From a virus: a stretch of DNA of 64,000 nt. The translations under genes and the position numbers were made by a program. Of this stretch, positions 35,480 through 44,366 are shown one piece after another. The stretch covers positions 62,001 through 126,000 of the IMG/VR virus record IMGVR_UViG_3300036399_001951; one strand, 5' to 3'. Positions within the stretch are counted from its first letter, which is position 1; each line of letters opens with the position of its first letter. The notes under the pieces are model-generated. The model did no database searches. It saw nothing but the letters and a program-made list of their open reading frames with translations, and was not told the origin of the DNA.

Positions 35480-36604
35480 TTAAATATCCATATCTTTTAA
35501 TAAGTTGTCCCATTCACCGGACCTTGTTGAATTTTCTGTTCCCTCAACATCTATATCTGCAATTTGAATTATATCTTGGCCCCCAGCCGTTTTTTGCATT
35601 GCTTCTTCTTTGGTTATAGGATTTATTTCAACATCCATGTTATCAGGATCACTGTCATCTCCAATAACGCTAACCACTTCTCCGTATTCTCCAGGTTTAG
35701 ATTTTAATTCTACAATATCACCAGGAGAAAGAGGTACGTTTTTATTAGGCTGAGGTGTTGATTGAGGCGGCGTCGGATCAGGGGCCTTCTTTCCTGCTCT
35801 AGCTGCTTCAATATTTCTTAATAATCTATAGAAAATTCTTTCACTAGAACTAGCTCCAAAGAAGTCTTCTTCTCCGGCCGGGGCTTTAAATCCTCCAGCT
35901 TCATGATCCACTCCTCCTGGAAACATTTCTACCATGTCCGCCAACATAGATTTAATGATTCTATTGATCTCATAATCTTGAGCTAGATTCCATAATCTAT
36001 GTATTTCATATGGAGTTAAATAAGGTGAAACTACATTCTGTTGACGAGTTCTTAAAAAATGCTTTAAACTATTATGCATTATTTCGTGTATAATTACAAA
36101 GGTAGCATAATCATTAAACCACTTTTCTCCATTTCTCATTATTTGCCAAGGGCTACCTTTAGCTGCCACACCCTTCATATGCTTTCTTGCAAATTCAAAA
36201 GTGTACATAACAAATCTAGGACAATATCTGATAGAACTACCATTCGTGTCCATTGTTCCAATCTTTGGAGTTAGTGAAGATCCCGCTAAAAAGAATGGCA
36301 CAGGTGGCATGATATCCCAATAGGGCTTAAACCATTCCAATCTTTCGAAGATTTTTATTCTACATAGAATAATTATATTCTCAGTCTTCTTTAAAACGTC
36401 TGCGTCCGACATTGCTTCAACCCTTGCTATAACTTCAGGGTCCCATCCAAGAGAAGGATGTGCTTGTGATGGATCCAATCTACCTTGAGATCCTCCTACA
36501 CCTGCTTCTTGTTCTAAACCTTCATTTAAATACCAAAGAGATGGATTGAGCCTAGATTCATAAATTTGACCAGACCAGTCTCTAAATCCTTTTATAATAG
36601 TCAT
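35480..36604 (-). CDS. DUF2201-type metallopeptidase-like protein, tagged
   Basis: 374 residues. The N-terminus IIKGFRDWSGQIYESR is a clear case of the shared tag. The zinc site is HEIMH in FVIIHEIMHNSLKHF (about 180), with DYEINRII about 35 residues later, as in the N-terminal domain of bacterial DUF2201 proteins. The C-terminal 120 residues are linker-like with an SH3/KOW-like segment (LSPGDIVELKSKPGEYGEVV). It is the first gene of the minus-strand triad. Whether it is an active protease is unknown. Confidence 0.82.
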   Translation of the reverse strand: MTIIKGFRDWSGQIYESRLNPSLWYLNEGLEQEAGVGGSQGRLDPSQAHPSLGWDPEVIARVEAMSDADVLKKTENIIILCRIKIFERLEWFKPYWDIMPPVPFFLAGSSLTPKIGTMDTNGSSIRYCPRFVMYTFEFARKHMKGVAAKGSPWQIMRNGEKWFNDYATFVIIHEIMHNSLKHFLRTRQQNVVSPYLTPYEIHRLWNLAQDYEINRIIKSMLADMVEMFPGGVDHEAGGFKAPAGEEDFFGASSSERIFYRLLRNIEAARAGKKAPDPTPPQSTPQPNKNVPLSPGDIVELKSKPGEYGEVVSVIGDDSDPDNMDVEINPITKEEAMQKTAGGQDIIQIADIDVEGTENSTRSGEWDNLLKDMDI

Positions 36605-36616
36605 TAAATCATAGTA

Positions 36617-36631
36617 TTTTTATTATTTATC
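36617..36631 (-). promoter_or_regulatory. Late-type promoter
   Basis: Minus-strand GATAAATAATAAAAA, 12 bp before the metallopeptidase start; likely drives the whole triad. Confidence 0.6.
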
Positions 36632-36657
36632 TTAAATAGTACTTATATTTTAAGTAT

Positions 36658-36673
36658 TATAAATAATAAAAAC
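36658..36673 (+). promoter_or_regulatory. Late-type promoter
   Basis: Exact TATAAATA followed by ATAAAAA, 8 bp before the ATG at 36681. Confidence 0.65.
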
Positions 36674-36680
36674 CGAAATT

Positions 36681-37016
36681 ATGAATTCGAATAGCTTTGA
36701 AGGAAAACACTCTAAGCTCTATATAGAGATTCCTGATACTGAAGAATCTATTGAGAATAGACTTAGAGAATTATCAAAACGGGATCAATATTTAGCAATC
36801 ATTGGATGGAGGGAATGTTTAAACCAATACACTTCATTTAAACCAGAGGGAGCAAAGATATTAGAAAGAATTTGGAAAGAAATCCTATTTGAAAAAGGAA
36901 TAAGCAAATGGGATGGAATTACCTATCTATATTATCAATTATGCGATATTGTTGCGATTGAGACTGCTATAAAAAAGATTAAAGAAGAGCCGGATAATAG
37001 CCTGGATTTTATTTAG
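36681..37016 (+). CDS. Hypothetical protein
   Basis: 111 residues, helical and charged, with two Trp in IIGWRECLNQY and ERIWKEILFE. No family is recognised. It is monocistronic between an exact late box and a terminator. Confidence 0.65.
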   Translation: MNSNSFEGKHSKLYIEIPDTEESIENRLRELSKRDQYLAIIGWRECLNQYTSFKPEGAKILERIWKEILFEKGISKWDGITYLYYQLCDIVAIETAIKKIKEEPDNSLDFI

Positions 37017-37043
37017 ATAAGAGCCAAAATATTTATGGAAGGA

Positions 37044-37073
37044 ACAGGGACCTACTGCAAGAGGTCCCTGTTT
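37044..37073 (+). terminator. Intrinsic terminator
   Basis: ACAGGGACC / GGTCCCTGT stem with a 10-nt loop and a short T-rich tail. Confidence 0.75.
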
Positions 37074-37077
37074 CATT

Positions 37078-37091
37078 TATAAATAATAAGA
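37078..37091 (+). promoter_or_regulatory. Late-type promoter
   Basis: Exact TATAAATA followed by ATAAGA, 11 bp before the ATG at 37102. Confidence 0.65.
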
Positions 37092-37101
37092 AACAACTGG
37101 C

Positions 37102-37410
37102 ATGAAAAAATTAAATTTTAAATTATTTAAAGATATATTGATGGAAAAAGGATTCTATTCACAAGGAAGAATCTATCTATTTATTTCTATTATTGCATAC
37201 TATGCTGCACTTGCAATATTGACTTGCACTGGATTGAGCCATAAGAAAGCAAATATAGACATCAATAATTTTAAAATAATCATCGATGGTCTACAATATG
37301 CAATGGTGTTATTTGCAGGTTATGTGTTTGGTGGAAAATTCGTAGATGTGTTTAAAGAGGCTAAATATTTAAAGGGAAAAGATAATTCAGCTGAAGAATC
37401 AAATAACTAG
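37102..37410 (+). CDS. Small two-pass membrane protein (holin candidate)
   Basis: 102 residues. Two hydrophobic helices (IYLFISIIAYYAALAILTC, about 25-43, and GLQYAMVLFAGYVFGG, about 63-78) are separated by a polar stretch, with a charged C-terminus. Size and topology suit a class II holin, but late expression and unrelated neighbours leave this open. The first 15 residues (KLNFKLFKDILMEKG) are loosely tag-like. It converges with the next minus-strand gene and overlaps it by 12 bases. Confidence 0.6.
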   Translation: MKKLNFKLFKDILMEKGFYSQGRIYLFISIIAYYAALAILTCTGLSHKKANIDINNFKIIIDGLQYAMVLFAGYVFGGKFVDVFKEAKYLKGKDNSAEESNN

Positions 37411-38439
37411 TCCAACATAATCTTCTCCTGAACTAATAGATCCTTTTGATATATCAGATTTACCAACATACCCAACGCTAGGTCTTTCCAATAGTATTAT
37501 ATATCCAGAGACAGCTGGAGTATCAGGCCCTCTTAGTTTATGAATTGCAACTGAATCTTTATTCTTATTAAATAAATCACTGTGCTCCTCGGTATTTTTT
37601 TCCCAATCTTTTAGAATATACTGTACTCCTGAATAAGATTCCATTGAGCTACGTGCATCCGACGTAAGTCCTGATAAAGATTTTTCGTGCATCTTGACAT
37701 ATACAATATCCCCTGCTTTAAAAGTATTTTTATTATTAGAGTTTGAGGTGTTTGTAAATCCGTTCACTACTACCTTTTTATCAGAATCCGATTTAGAAAT
37801 AACCGGATAGAACATATTATCATTAAAGAACCATGAAACCTTACCTGAAAATTTTGAAGATTTTACAGGTTTAAGTTTAAATTTTTGAAGATTAGAGTCA
37901 ACTGGGACCCAATCAAAGATCCAAGTTTCCTTTCCGTCTTCAGAGAGAGGAGAGAGGGACCAATCTCCAGAGCTAAACTTTTTATAAGCTGAAGTCCTAT
38001 CTACTCCCTCGCCTTTACTTAATCCAATTAAAAAATCCTTAAGATCCCCATTATTCATCTTCTGTATATCGATTATATAATCATTTGAAGAATTTAATAG
38101 ATCCTCCGTTAAAACCTCATTATTATATTTTGTAAATGCATCAAACGCCGAATTATTTAAATTGAGAATTCCAGATTTTACATCGTCATATATTTTACTT
38201 GGAATCTTATTGCCAAATGAGGATGATGCATCGGATGAAGAGCTAGACTCTCCAGTTGACGCAGGTGCTGTACTCGGTGCTGCGGCACCTGAGGAAACTG
38301 CTCCGGCACCTGAGGAAGCTGCCCCGGAAAATGCAGAGGTTGAACTAGATGAATTAAAGGTACCAAAGTTAGGTGCTCCAATAACTGACTGCTCGTTAAC
38401 TAATTTCCAGCCTTTATATGACTTAATGTATCGATTCAT
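37399..38439 (-). CDS. Tagged hypothetical virion protein
   Basis: 346 residues. The N-terminus RYIKSYKGWKLVNEQS is a clear shared tag. A 45-residue Ala/Ser/Gly/Pro-rich linker (about 28-72) follows. The C-terminal domains are beta-rich, with two KOW/SH3-like strands (FKAGDIVYVKMHE). No family is recognised. The tag-linker-domain design suggests packaged cargo. Confidence 0.62.
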   Translation of the reverse strand: MNRYIKSYKGWKLVNEQSVIGAPNFGTFNSSSSTSAFSGAASSGAGAVSSGAAAPSTAPASTGESSSSSDASSSFGNKIPSKIYDDVKSGILNLNNSAFDAFTKYNNEVLTEDLLNSSNDYIIDIQKMNNGDLKDFLIGLSKGEGVDRTSAYKKFSSGDWSLSPLSEDGKETWIFDWVPVDSNLQKFKLKPVKSSKFSGKVSWFFNDNMFYPVISKSDSDKKVVVNGFTNTSNSNNKNTFKAGDIVYVKMHEKSLSGLTSDARSSMESYSGVQYILKDWEKNTEEHSDLFNKNKDSVAIHKLRGPDTPAVSGYIILLERPSVGYVGKSDISKGSISSGEDYVGLVI

Positions 38440-38448
38440 TAAAAAACC

Positions 38449-38464
38449 TTTTAATTATTTATTC
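38449..38464 (-). promoter_or_regulatory. Late-type promoter
   Basis: Minus-strand GAATAAATAATTAAAA, 9 bp before the gene starting at 38439. Confidence 0.55.
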
Positions 38465-38507
38465 AAATATGGTATAGTATTATTCAATTTTAATTAACTT
38501 ACATTAA

Positions 38508-39416
38508 ATGAGACAGTTTAAAATTTCAGAACGATACACTATTCGCCACAGCGATAGTTTAAATAGATATCTATCTGAAGTATCACAGTATCCTCTTTTA
38601 AATTTAGAAGAAGAATTTAAAGTATCTACTGCAGCAAGATCCGGAGATCAGGCTGCCCTTGAAAAATTAGTTAGATCAAATCTAAGATTTGTAATCAGTG
38701 TTGCCAAAATGTACGGAGGCAGAGATGCAGTCTTATTAGGTGATTTGATAAATGAAGGCAACATGGGCCTAGTTGAGGCAGCTCATTTATTTGATCCAAC
38801 TACTGGTTTTAAATTTATATCATATGCAGTATGGCATGTTAGAAAGAACATGACTAAATATCTAACTGATAATTCCAGAACTGTAAGAATTCCTCAAAAT
38901 AAAGTAAGCGCATTAAATAGAATTAAAGATATTGAATCTAGAATGGCTACTAAATTAGACCGAGATCCTACTCGAGATGAGGTTGTAGAAGAATATGTAA
39001 AGACTTCTCCAGAAATGATGAAGCTTAAGAGCACAGATGGTGCATTTGATTCAATTAAAGAGGTAATGGAAATGGGATCCAAATCGGTTCCACTTGAAGG
39101 AGACTCTAGTAATCCAGATCAAGACTTTGGTCCAATTGAATATCTCAACGGGGACTCAGATGGGGCAGATCACTTGGTGCTTAAAAACGATTCGATTGAA
39201 GTTTTAAATACTCTACTCTCTTTTCTTAATAGTCGTGAACGTGAAGTCATAAGCAAAAGATTTGGAATTGGAGGAGCACACCCTGAGTCTAGAGATTCTC
39301 TTGCTGATCAATTTGAAGTCTCTATAGAAACTATTAGAGGTTGGGAAACTAAGATTATTAGAAAGCTATCTAAGTTGTCTAGGAAGACTGGGATCAATCA
39401 AGATATGTTATCTTAA
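38508..39416 (+). CDS. RpoD-like sigma factor (Bacteroidota type)
   Basis: 302 residues. It starts MRQFKISERYTIRHSDSL, very like the conserved start of Bacteroidota primary sigma factors. Region 2 is LEKLVRSNLRFVISVAKM to FKFISYAVWHVRKNM (about 50-125). Region 3 is TVRIPQNKVSALNRI. Region 4 has LNSREREVISKRFGIGG and a helix-turn-helix ending in SIETIRGWE (about 245-300). An 80-residue acidic spacer separates regions 3 and 4. It probably redirects host RNA polymerase. One of three sigma factors in the window. It ends 9 bases into a convergent gene. Confidence 0.93.
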   Translation: MRQFKISERYTIRHSDSLNRYLSEVSQYPLLNLEEEFKVSTAARSGDQAALEKLVRSNLRFVISVAKMYGGRDAVLLGDLINEGNMGLVEAAHLFDPTTGFKFISYAVWHVRKNMTKYLTDNSRTVRIPQNKVSALNRIKDIESRMATKLDRDPTRDEVVEEYVKTSPEMMKLKSTDGAFDSIKEVMEMGSKSVPLEGDSSNPDQDFGPIEYLNGDSDGADHLVLKNDSIEVLNTLLSFLNSREREVISKRFGIGGAHPESRDSLADQFEVSIETIRGWETKIIRKLSKLSRKTGINQDMLS

Positions 39417-40037
39417 TCCCATTAAGAAAGCAATTTTAACCATGCTCTTAATATATTCTGGGTCCTCTTCGGATCGATCGAATATATCCTTGGATCTTTG
39501 ATCAAATTCTATTTCTTTTAATTTTGCTTTTAAAGAATTTAGAACTGAAGATGGAATATTCATTTGTTTTCCCATTTTCTTCATTCTCATAATTTCAAGA
39601 TATTCTGGAATTTGAAATACTTTGCTATATAAATTTTCAAAGGCAATATATTCTGAAGACTTATGATGGTGTTTTCGTCCAGTGCCTGGGGTTAAGATTA
39701 CAACTGGCTTGCCATGAGACAATTCACTCCATAAATATCTTAAACCTCGAGTGTCATATTCTTCAAATTCTGGAAGTCCTTCCCAGCCTTCAAATTCATT
39801 TGGGGAATAAAAGATGTGATAGTCGTAGTTTTCAACCCCTTTAGAGATTCGGGTTTCTCCTCGAGCTGCCCAATATCTATCGGCTCCAATAAATTCTCCT
39901 GCCTTAAATTTAGCATTTTGAGCAATTATTATACCCATATTAAAGGACCCCTCTGATCCAAACTCAGTCTCATGATCTATTTTAGATTCATATACCTTTT
40001 TCCACCATCGATCATATGAGGCAACACTAGAATTCAT
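39408..40037 (-). CDS. Tagged hypothetical virion protein
   Basis: 209 residues with N-terminus SVASYDRWWKKVYESK, a shared tag. The middle has HGKPVVILTPGTGRKHHHKS, and the C-terminal half is helical and charged. No family recognised. Late-type promoter upstream on the minus strand. Confidence 0.62.
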   Translation of the reverse strand: MNSSVASYDRWWKKVYESKIDHETEFGSEGSFNMGIIIAQNAKFKAGEFIGADRYWAARGETRISKGVENYDYHIFYSPNEFEGWEGLPEFEEYDTRGLRYLWSELSHGKPVVILTPGTGRKHHHKSSEYIAFENLYSKVFQIPEYLEIMRMKKMGKQMNIPSSVLNSLKAKLKEIEFDQRSKDIFDRSEEDPEYIKSMVKIAFLMGLR

Positions 40038-40046
40038 ACTATATTC

Positions 40047-40062
40047 TTTTTTATTATTTATC
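40047..40062 (-). promoter_or_regulatory. Late-type promoter
   Basis: Minus-strand GATAAATAATAAAAAA, 9 bp before the gene starting at 40037. Confidence 0.6.
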
Positions 40063-40079
40063 TTCTACCGATAGTAAAA

Positions 40080-40646
40080 CTATCTGGTTTTTAAAATCCA
40101 AAGATTCCACCATATTACAAGAGCAGAATGTACAATCTCAGACGGTGCCATGCCTTTCCAGATTGGAATAAGTACAAGTGGAAAGATTATCATAGAAGTA
40201 CTGATGAGAATCATTTGAATCCAATGTGACCATTTAATGTGCGCTCGATTTAGATATGCTATTACAAAAATAACCAGGGGATATCCAAGAAAGTAGGAAA
40301 ATGCAAATAGGTTATGTAAAAATTCCCAATCCATATTGAATGCACCGGTTAATATTAGGCATGCTGAAACGATCGAACATAATATTTTAGGCACTGACTT
40401 GATTGGCATCCTAGAATAATTTTCAAGCCACATCCATTGATTAATCCAAGTACTAATTCCTATTAAGATAAGGGCCCCGTTCCAGAAATAGGAAATACCT
40501 TCTATTTTACTCCAATAACTTAGTTGAATTTCAGTTATTTTAAATCCAGTAACGGCCCAACATAAGGCAGTAATTAATATAAAAATTAAAACACTAAATA
40601 TAGTCTGAAATTTTCTAATTGTGTTTACTACTGCCTCCCGATCCAC
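40080..40646 (-). CDS. Polytopic membrane protein
   Basis: 188 residues with about five hydrophobic helices and many Trp (WINQWMWLENY, FNMDWEFLHNLFAF, ALVIWWNLWIL). The pattern vaguely recalls DUF998/Frag1-like membrane proteins, weakly. It has no tag and no visible late box, so it may be expressed at another time. An envelope role such as superinfection exclusion is speculative. Confidence 0.6.
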   Translation of the reverse strand: MDREAVVNTIRKFQTIFSVLIFILITALCWAVTGFKITEIQLSYWSKIEGISYFWNGALILIGISTWINQWMWLENYSRMPIKSVPKILCSIVSACLILTGAFNMDWEFLHNLFAFSYFLGYPLVIFVIAYLNRAHIKWSHWIQMILISTSMIIFPLVLIPIWKGMAPSEIVHSALVIWWNLWILKTR

Positions 40647-40674
40647 ATCATTTGATTTTTTATAAATTTATTTA

Positions 40675-40691
40675 TAGATAAATAATATTAA
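40675..40691 (+). promoter_or_regulatory. Late-type promoter
   Basis: TAGATAAATAATATTAA, 15 bp before the ATG at 40707. Confidence 0.5.
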
Positions 40692-40706
40692 ATATAGATA
40701 ATTGAA

Positions 40707-41549
40707 ATGAATTCTGGACGTATTTTAAATTTTAATTCTTGGAAAATTAAAGCCCTTAATGAAAACATCGAAGACGAAGTGGTACAGGATCAGTTAGCAC
40801 AAGGAGAATTAATGGATCCTGATATGGGACCCAGTAAAGGATGCGATAATTGGTCCAGTACGGTAACAACTGCAAACACTCCATATCAAACTGGAGTGGT
40901 ATCATCAATTTGGAATGGATCTGGAAAACCTAAGATAACTATAGATAAAGCTGATAAAGATGGATTTGTCTTAACTTATTCTGGAGCGCCAAGTGGATCG
41001 ATATTAATTCATGGAAAATGCGGAGGTGGAGATACTATACATCAGGCTTGCATTGTTTTAGAAAGAGAATTAAATAAGCATTTTAAATGGTTAGCAAAAG
41101 ATGGAATCTTAGTTAAGCCAGATCATAGCGGAATTAAGTTAGATGGACCTGTTTCTGAGGGAGCCGGAAAAATGAGATTGACTATGACTATTCCTCTTCT
41201 TCCAGCAACTGAGGCAGATGCAATTACTAACTTTAAAAGAAGAGGAGGTTGGGGACATCCTCAATTAGCTGGATTTGGAGAAATGAAAACTGAAGCATCT
41301 ACTAAGAGTAGCAAAGGATGTGACGGCGTACACACTTATACCTATCCATCTCAATACCAATCAGATCAAAGCCAATGGTCAAAGGCAAAACTTACAGAAC
41401 ATTTTATATTCTGGAGAGATTTAGCTGGCTCCGGATACGTAAAGAAAGATGCAACAGATTTAGATATTCCTAAAGTTAATGTCGATATCGATAATACCAG
41501 AGTAGATAACATATATGTTGCCCCTACAATTGATTTACCTAAAAATTAA
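40707..41549 (+). CDS. Tagged hypothetical virion protein
   Basis: 280 residues with N-terminus RILNFNSWKIKALNEN, a shared tag. Two SKGCD motifs are present, near residues 44-48 and 205-209 (GPSKGCDNW and SSKGCDGV), possibly forming a disulfide or repeat. The middle is a mixed alpha/beta domain. No family is recognised. Late-type promoter upstream. Confidence 0.62.
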   Translation: MNSGRILNFNSWKIKALNENIEDEVVQDQLAQGELMDPDMGPSKGCDNWSSTVTTANTPYQTGVVSSIWNGSGKPKITIDKADKDGFVLTYSGAPSGSILIHGKCGGGDTIHQACIVLERELNKHFKWLAKDGILVKPDHSGIKLDGPVSEGAGKMRLTMTIPLLPATEADAITNFKRRGGWGHPQLAGFGEMKTEASTKSSKGCDGVHTYTYPSQYQSDQSQWSKAKLTEHFIFWRDLAGSGYVKKDATDLDIPKVNVDIDNTRVDNIYVAPTIDLPKN

Positions 41550-41558
41550 ATTTTATAG

Positions 41559-41663
41559 ATGAGAATACTAGAAGCCGCGTTCTGTTTATTAATTATAGGG
41601 CCGATGGCAATAGTAATCACTTCTATTGTATGTGTATTCGAGCATCTAGGAATTGATGTATAA
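41559..41663 (+). CDS. Very small single-pass membrane protein
   Basis: 34 residues: a short N-terminus, one hydrophobic helix (CLLIIGPMAIVITSIVCVF) and EHLGIDV. It starts 9 bp after the tagged gene and overlaps the next ORF by 8 bases. Coding is plausible because of the coupling and the clean helix, but it is short. Confidence 0.45.
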   Translation: MRILEAAFCLLIIGPMAIVITSIVCVFEHLGIDV

Positions 41664-41868
41664 TGAGCTTATAAATATCTTAAATATAAGCAATAAGAAA
41701 TTTTCTATATGCGAAGCTCAAGGAGCAAACGTTAAAGTTGAATTAAGTGGTAAACTCTCTAGTCGACTTAGACTCCAATTAATTAAGGCCGGAAGAATTC
41801 AAAAGGATACCATTGACTGGGATCCCACTGAAGGTAAGACCAGGTTTAATATAAGAATTTGGATATAA
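41656..41868 (+). CDS. Small basic hypothetical protein
   Basis: 70 residues from the ATG at 41656, overlapping the 34-residue ORF. A beta-rich core (NVKVELSGKLSSRLRLQLI) with basic residues. No family is recognised. A terminator follows. Confidence 0.55.
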   Translation: MYNELINILNISNKKFSICEAQGANVKVELSGKLSSRLRLQLIKAGRIQKDTIDWDPTEGKTRFNIRIWI

Positions 41869-41893
41869 TCAACTTTAATTGCATATAAAAATA

Positions 41894-41920
41894 AAAGTGC
41901 ATCTTTAGGATGCACTTTAT
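41894..41920 (+). terminator. Intrinsic terminator
   Basis: AAAGTGCATC / GGATGCACTTT hairpin with a TTTA loop and short AT tail. Confidence 0.75.
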
Positions 41921-41958
41921 TCGTTCAATTGAACATTTGCCTAAGGTAGCAGGCAATT

Positions 41959-43659
41959 TTAAAACTCTGTTCCTTTATCAGATTTAGTTATCTTATTTCC
42001 AGATATAAATCTTTCTCTTTTAATAGTTATCTTATTTCCAGATTCAGTTTCTATCACAGTTCCATTTTTATCTTTAGATATAACAGTTCCAGTCTTTTGT
42101 ATGTTATCTGAAATATTTCCATTATCATCTTTTCCTTTATATACAATCTTATCTCCTTTTATAAGTCGATCATATGATACCGTTGTTTTTCCTATTAATC
42201 CACCGGTTGCCTTCTTTAATTTACTATCTACATTTTTCCCTACCGCAGAATTATCAAATTGAATAACATATTGATGTATAGAAATACCTACTCCCTGGTC
42301 ATTTGACTTATTTAAAAGTTTATTTATAACATACTCATTATCCTTAATTGGAGAAGGAGCTGTGTTTTTACTGACGATATTATATGATAGATTAAATTCG
42401 TTTACTGGACTTTGCTTTTTGATGTTCCACAATATTTCAACTGCTCCTTTTTGTATCCTAGATCCAAGAGAATTATATATCTCATCTTCAATGCATTTAC
42501 CTCTTCTCCAAGCTAACCATTGATTTCCAAGAGCGGTTTTTTCAGCTTTAAATGTTTCATCCGTTAATTTAGTCCCATCCTGTTTAACAGGCTCGCCTGT
42601 TCCGTCTCCAGATGTTTGAATTCCTTGCCAAGTTGGACCTATCGTAGAAGTCAATTGCAGTTTGGTAATAACATCATTGGGTCCTAATTCCTTAATTATA
42701 TTTTTAGCAAATTCAATATAATCTGGGTAATCATCATCGACAACTTCACCTTCCTCATCGTAATCATAATCCAAATTTTTCCAGGATATCCAAGTTCCCT
42801 TTTTTATTATTGGAGCGTCAGCCACTGGAGCTCCCTGTCCTTCTTCTTTACCGGGCTGTCCCTCTTTAGATATACTATATAAATATAAAACGTCGCTCTC
42901 CTTTTTAGCAGCGTCCTCATCTCCACCTTGTCGAGCAAACTGAAATCGTTTATTAAGTGATCCACCGGGTTCCATTAATGAATCGTATAGATTAGAATAT
43001 TGCAAAAAACTTCCGGTTGCCCAATTAGTTAAATTAAAAGTGTTTAAATATCCACAAAAATCAATTATTTTAGATATACCTTGATCCCATTTCTCAACAC
43101 TTTCCAATTTTCCATCTGGTTTTAATTTTTCAACACTATGTATTATTCCGTTTGCTCCTGGTAAATTAAAAGTTTGACTAAATTCTACCTTTAAAGATAA
43201 TTCTTTAAGAACATTTTCGTCTTTAATTATGTTATCTGCATAATTTTCAGCGCTAACGGAATTACCGATGCCCGCTAATACTAATTTAAATACATCTAAT
43301 TTTGTGACTGTATCATTACCTATCTTTTTAAATTTACTATCTATTAAGAAGGATACGTCTGGAATTTTATTAGTTAATTTCATTGCAGTTTCATACTGTA
43401 AAAAATTGTCAGTATTGTTAATTTCAAGATTATCACCAAAATCTCCAATTGATCCCCGTAACCCATTTCCTATTTTATATCCATCAGCTAAGCCTTCCGG
43501 TATGGCAACCTTAGTTTGAGGAATGCTTGCTTCAAATATTCGATTAAGTCCTTTATACATATGAGACTCCAGAATTCTTTGAGATTTTTCATAATTACGA
43601 CCAGCAGATTCATAAACTCTGAACCAGTCTTTAAACGGCAAGATTGAAGGTTTACTCAT
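41959..43659 (-). CDS. Tagged large virion protein, paralogue A
   Basis: 566 residues from the ATG at 43659, chosen because the late-type promoter lies between this ATG and an upstream in-frame ATG at 43692. The N-terminus PSILPFKDWFRVYESAGRNY is a shared tag, followed by a second similar helix (SQRILESHMYKGLNRIFEAS). A conserved C-terminal block includes TFKAEKTALGNQWLAWRRGK. It is a clear paralogue of the protein at 44367-46151. The last 80 residues contain KOW-like strands. No known function; large cargo or head protein by inference. Confidence 0.7.
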   Translation of the reverse strand: MSKPSILPFKDWFRVYESAGRNYEKSQRILESHMYKGLNRIFEASIPQTKVAIPEGLADGYKIGNGLRGSIGDFGDNLEINNTDNFLQYETAMKLTNKIPDVSFLIDSKFKKIGNDTVTKLDVFKLVLAGIGNSVSAENYADNIIKDENVLKELSLKVEFSQTFNLPGANGIIHSVEKLKPDGKLESVEKWDQGISKIIDFCGYLNTFNLTNWATGSFLQYSNLYDSLMEPGGSLNKRFQFARQGGDEDAAKKESDVLYLYSISKEGQPGKEEGQGAPVADAPIIKKGTWISWKNLDYDYDEEGEVVDDDYPDYIEFAKNIIKELGPNDVITKLQLTSTIGPTWQGIQTSGDGTGEPVKQDGTKLTDETFKAEKTALGNQWLAWRRGKCIEDEIYNSLGSRIQKGAVEILWNIKKQSPVNEFNLSYNIVSKNTAPSPIKDNEYVINKLLNKSNDQGVGISIHQYVIQFDNSAVGKNVDSKLKKATGGLIGKTTVSYDRLIKGDKIVYKGKDDNGNISDNIQKTGTVISKDKNGTVIETESGNKITIKRERFISGNKITKSDKGTEF

Positions 43660-43670
43660 TAATTTGTATT

Positions 43671-43687
43671 TATTTTTATTATTTATC
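43671..43687 (-). promoter_or_regulatory. Late-type promoter
   Basis: Minus-strand GATAAATAATAAAAATA, 11 bp before the start at 43659. It fixes the start of paralogue A. Confidence 0.65.
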
Positions 43688-43750
43688 AGCAAATTAATTA
43701 AAATATATCATTTACGTTAGTATATTATATTTAACTAAAATTTAAAAATT

Positions 43751-44338
43751 ATGAAAACTTTATTTTTTATATTCTCAATCTTGATCTCAAGAATCGCCAT
43801 TTCTCAAGATACTATTACAATCAGTTCATCTGAATTAGATTCTTTAATTTGGAAAAAGATTAATATTTATAGAAAACAAAAAGGATCTCCTGAATTAACT
43901 ATATTCGAAAACTCTAAACTGAGGGAATTTAGTAAAAAGGTCACACTATCTAATTCTAGTTTAAATTTAGGTAAACACTCATATGATAGTATAGGATATT
44001 CATTTAACGGCGAATGCTTATGGCAACTCGTATCTAGTGGAAACTCAAAATCATTTATTGAAAGAATTAATAATTTATTAAGCGGTGATTACATGTATTG
44101 TGTAGATAAGGCGGTTAATGATTGGATTAATTCTCCAACGCATGAAAAAATATTATCTAGACCGGAATATACAATATCGACAGTATCTGCGATTATAACT
44201 ATCATAAAAAACAAAAATGGAGAATTTAGTCTTAGAATAGATGCATCGTACCATACATTTTCAAATCGCCCAGGAGCTTGCTATAGTAAGGAAGCAAATG
44301 AATACGTGGCTCAATTGATAAAAAAAGGGAAGAAATGA
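43751..44338 (+). CDS. Secreted CAP-domain (SCP/PR-1-like) protein
   Basis: 195 residues. A signal peptide (MKTLFFIFSILISRIAIS, cut near residue 18) leads into a CAP-like domain: INIYRKQKGSPELT, HSYDSIGYSFNGECLWQL and NDWINSPTHEKILS are in the usual order (first helix, central E, SP-x-H). CAP proteins are secreted; bacterial roles are mostly unknown. An exported protein of this type in a phage suggests modification of the host envelope or surroundings. It has an early-like promoter and lies between two minus-strand paralogues. Confidence 0.75.
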   Translation: MKTLFFIFSILISRIAISQDTITISSSELDSLIWKKINIYRKQKGSPELTIFENSKLREFSKKVTLSNSSLNLGKHSYDSIGYSFNGECLWQLVSSGNSKSFIERINNLLSGDYMYCVDKAVNDWINSPTHEKILSRPEYTISTVSAIITIIKNKNGEFSLRIDASYHTFSNRPGACYSKEANEYVAQLIKKGKK

Positions 44339-44351
44339 TCTTCCCTTTTTT
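44321..44351. terminator. Bidirectional terminator
   Basis: AAAAAAGGGAAGA / TCTTCCCTTTTTT palindrome between convergent genes at 44338 and 44367. Confidence 0.88.
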
Positions 44352-44366
44352 GCTTTAATTTAATAT

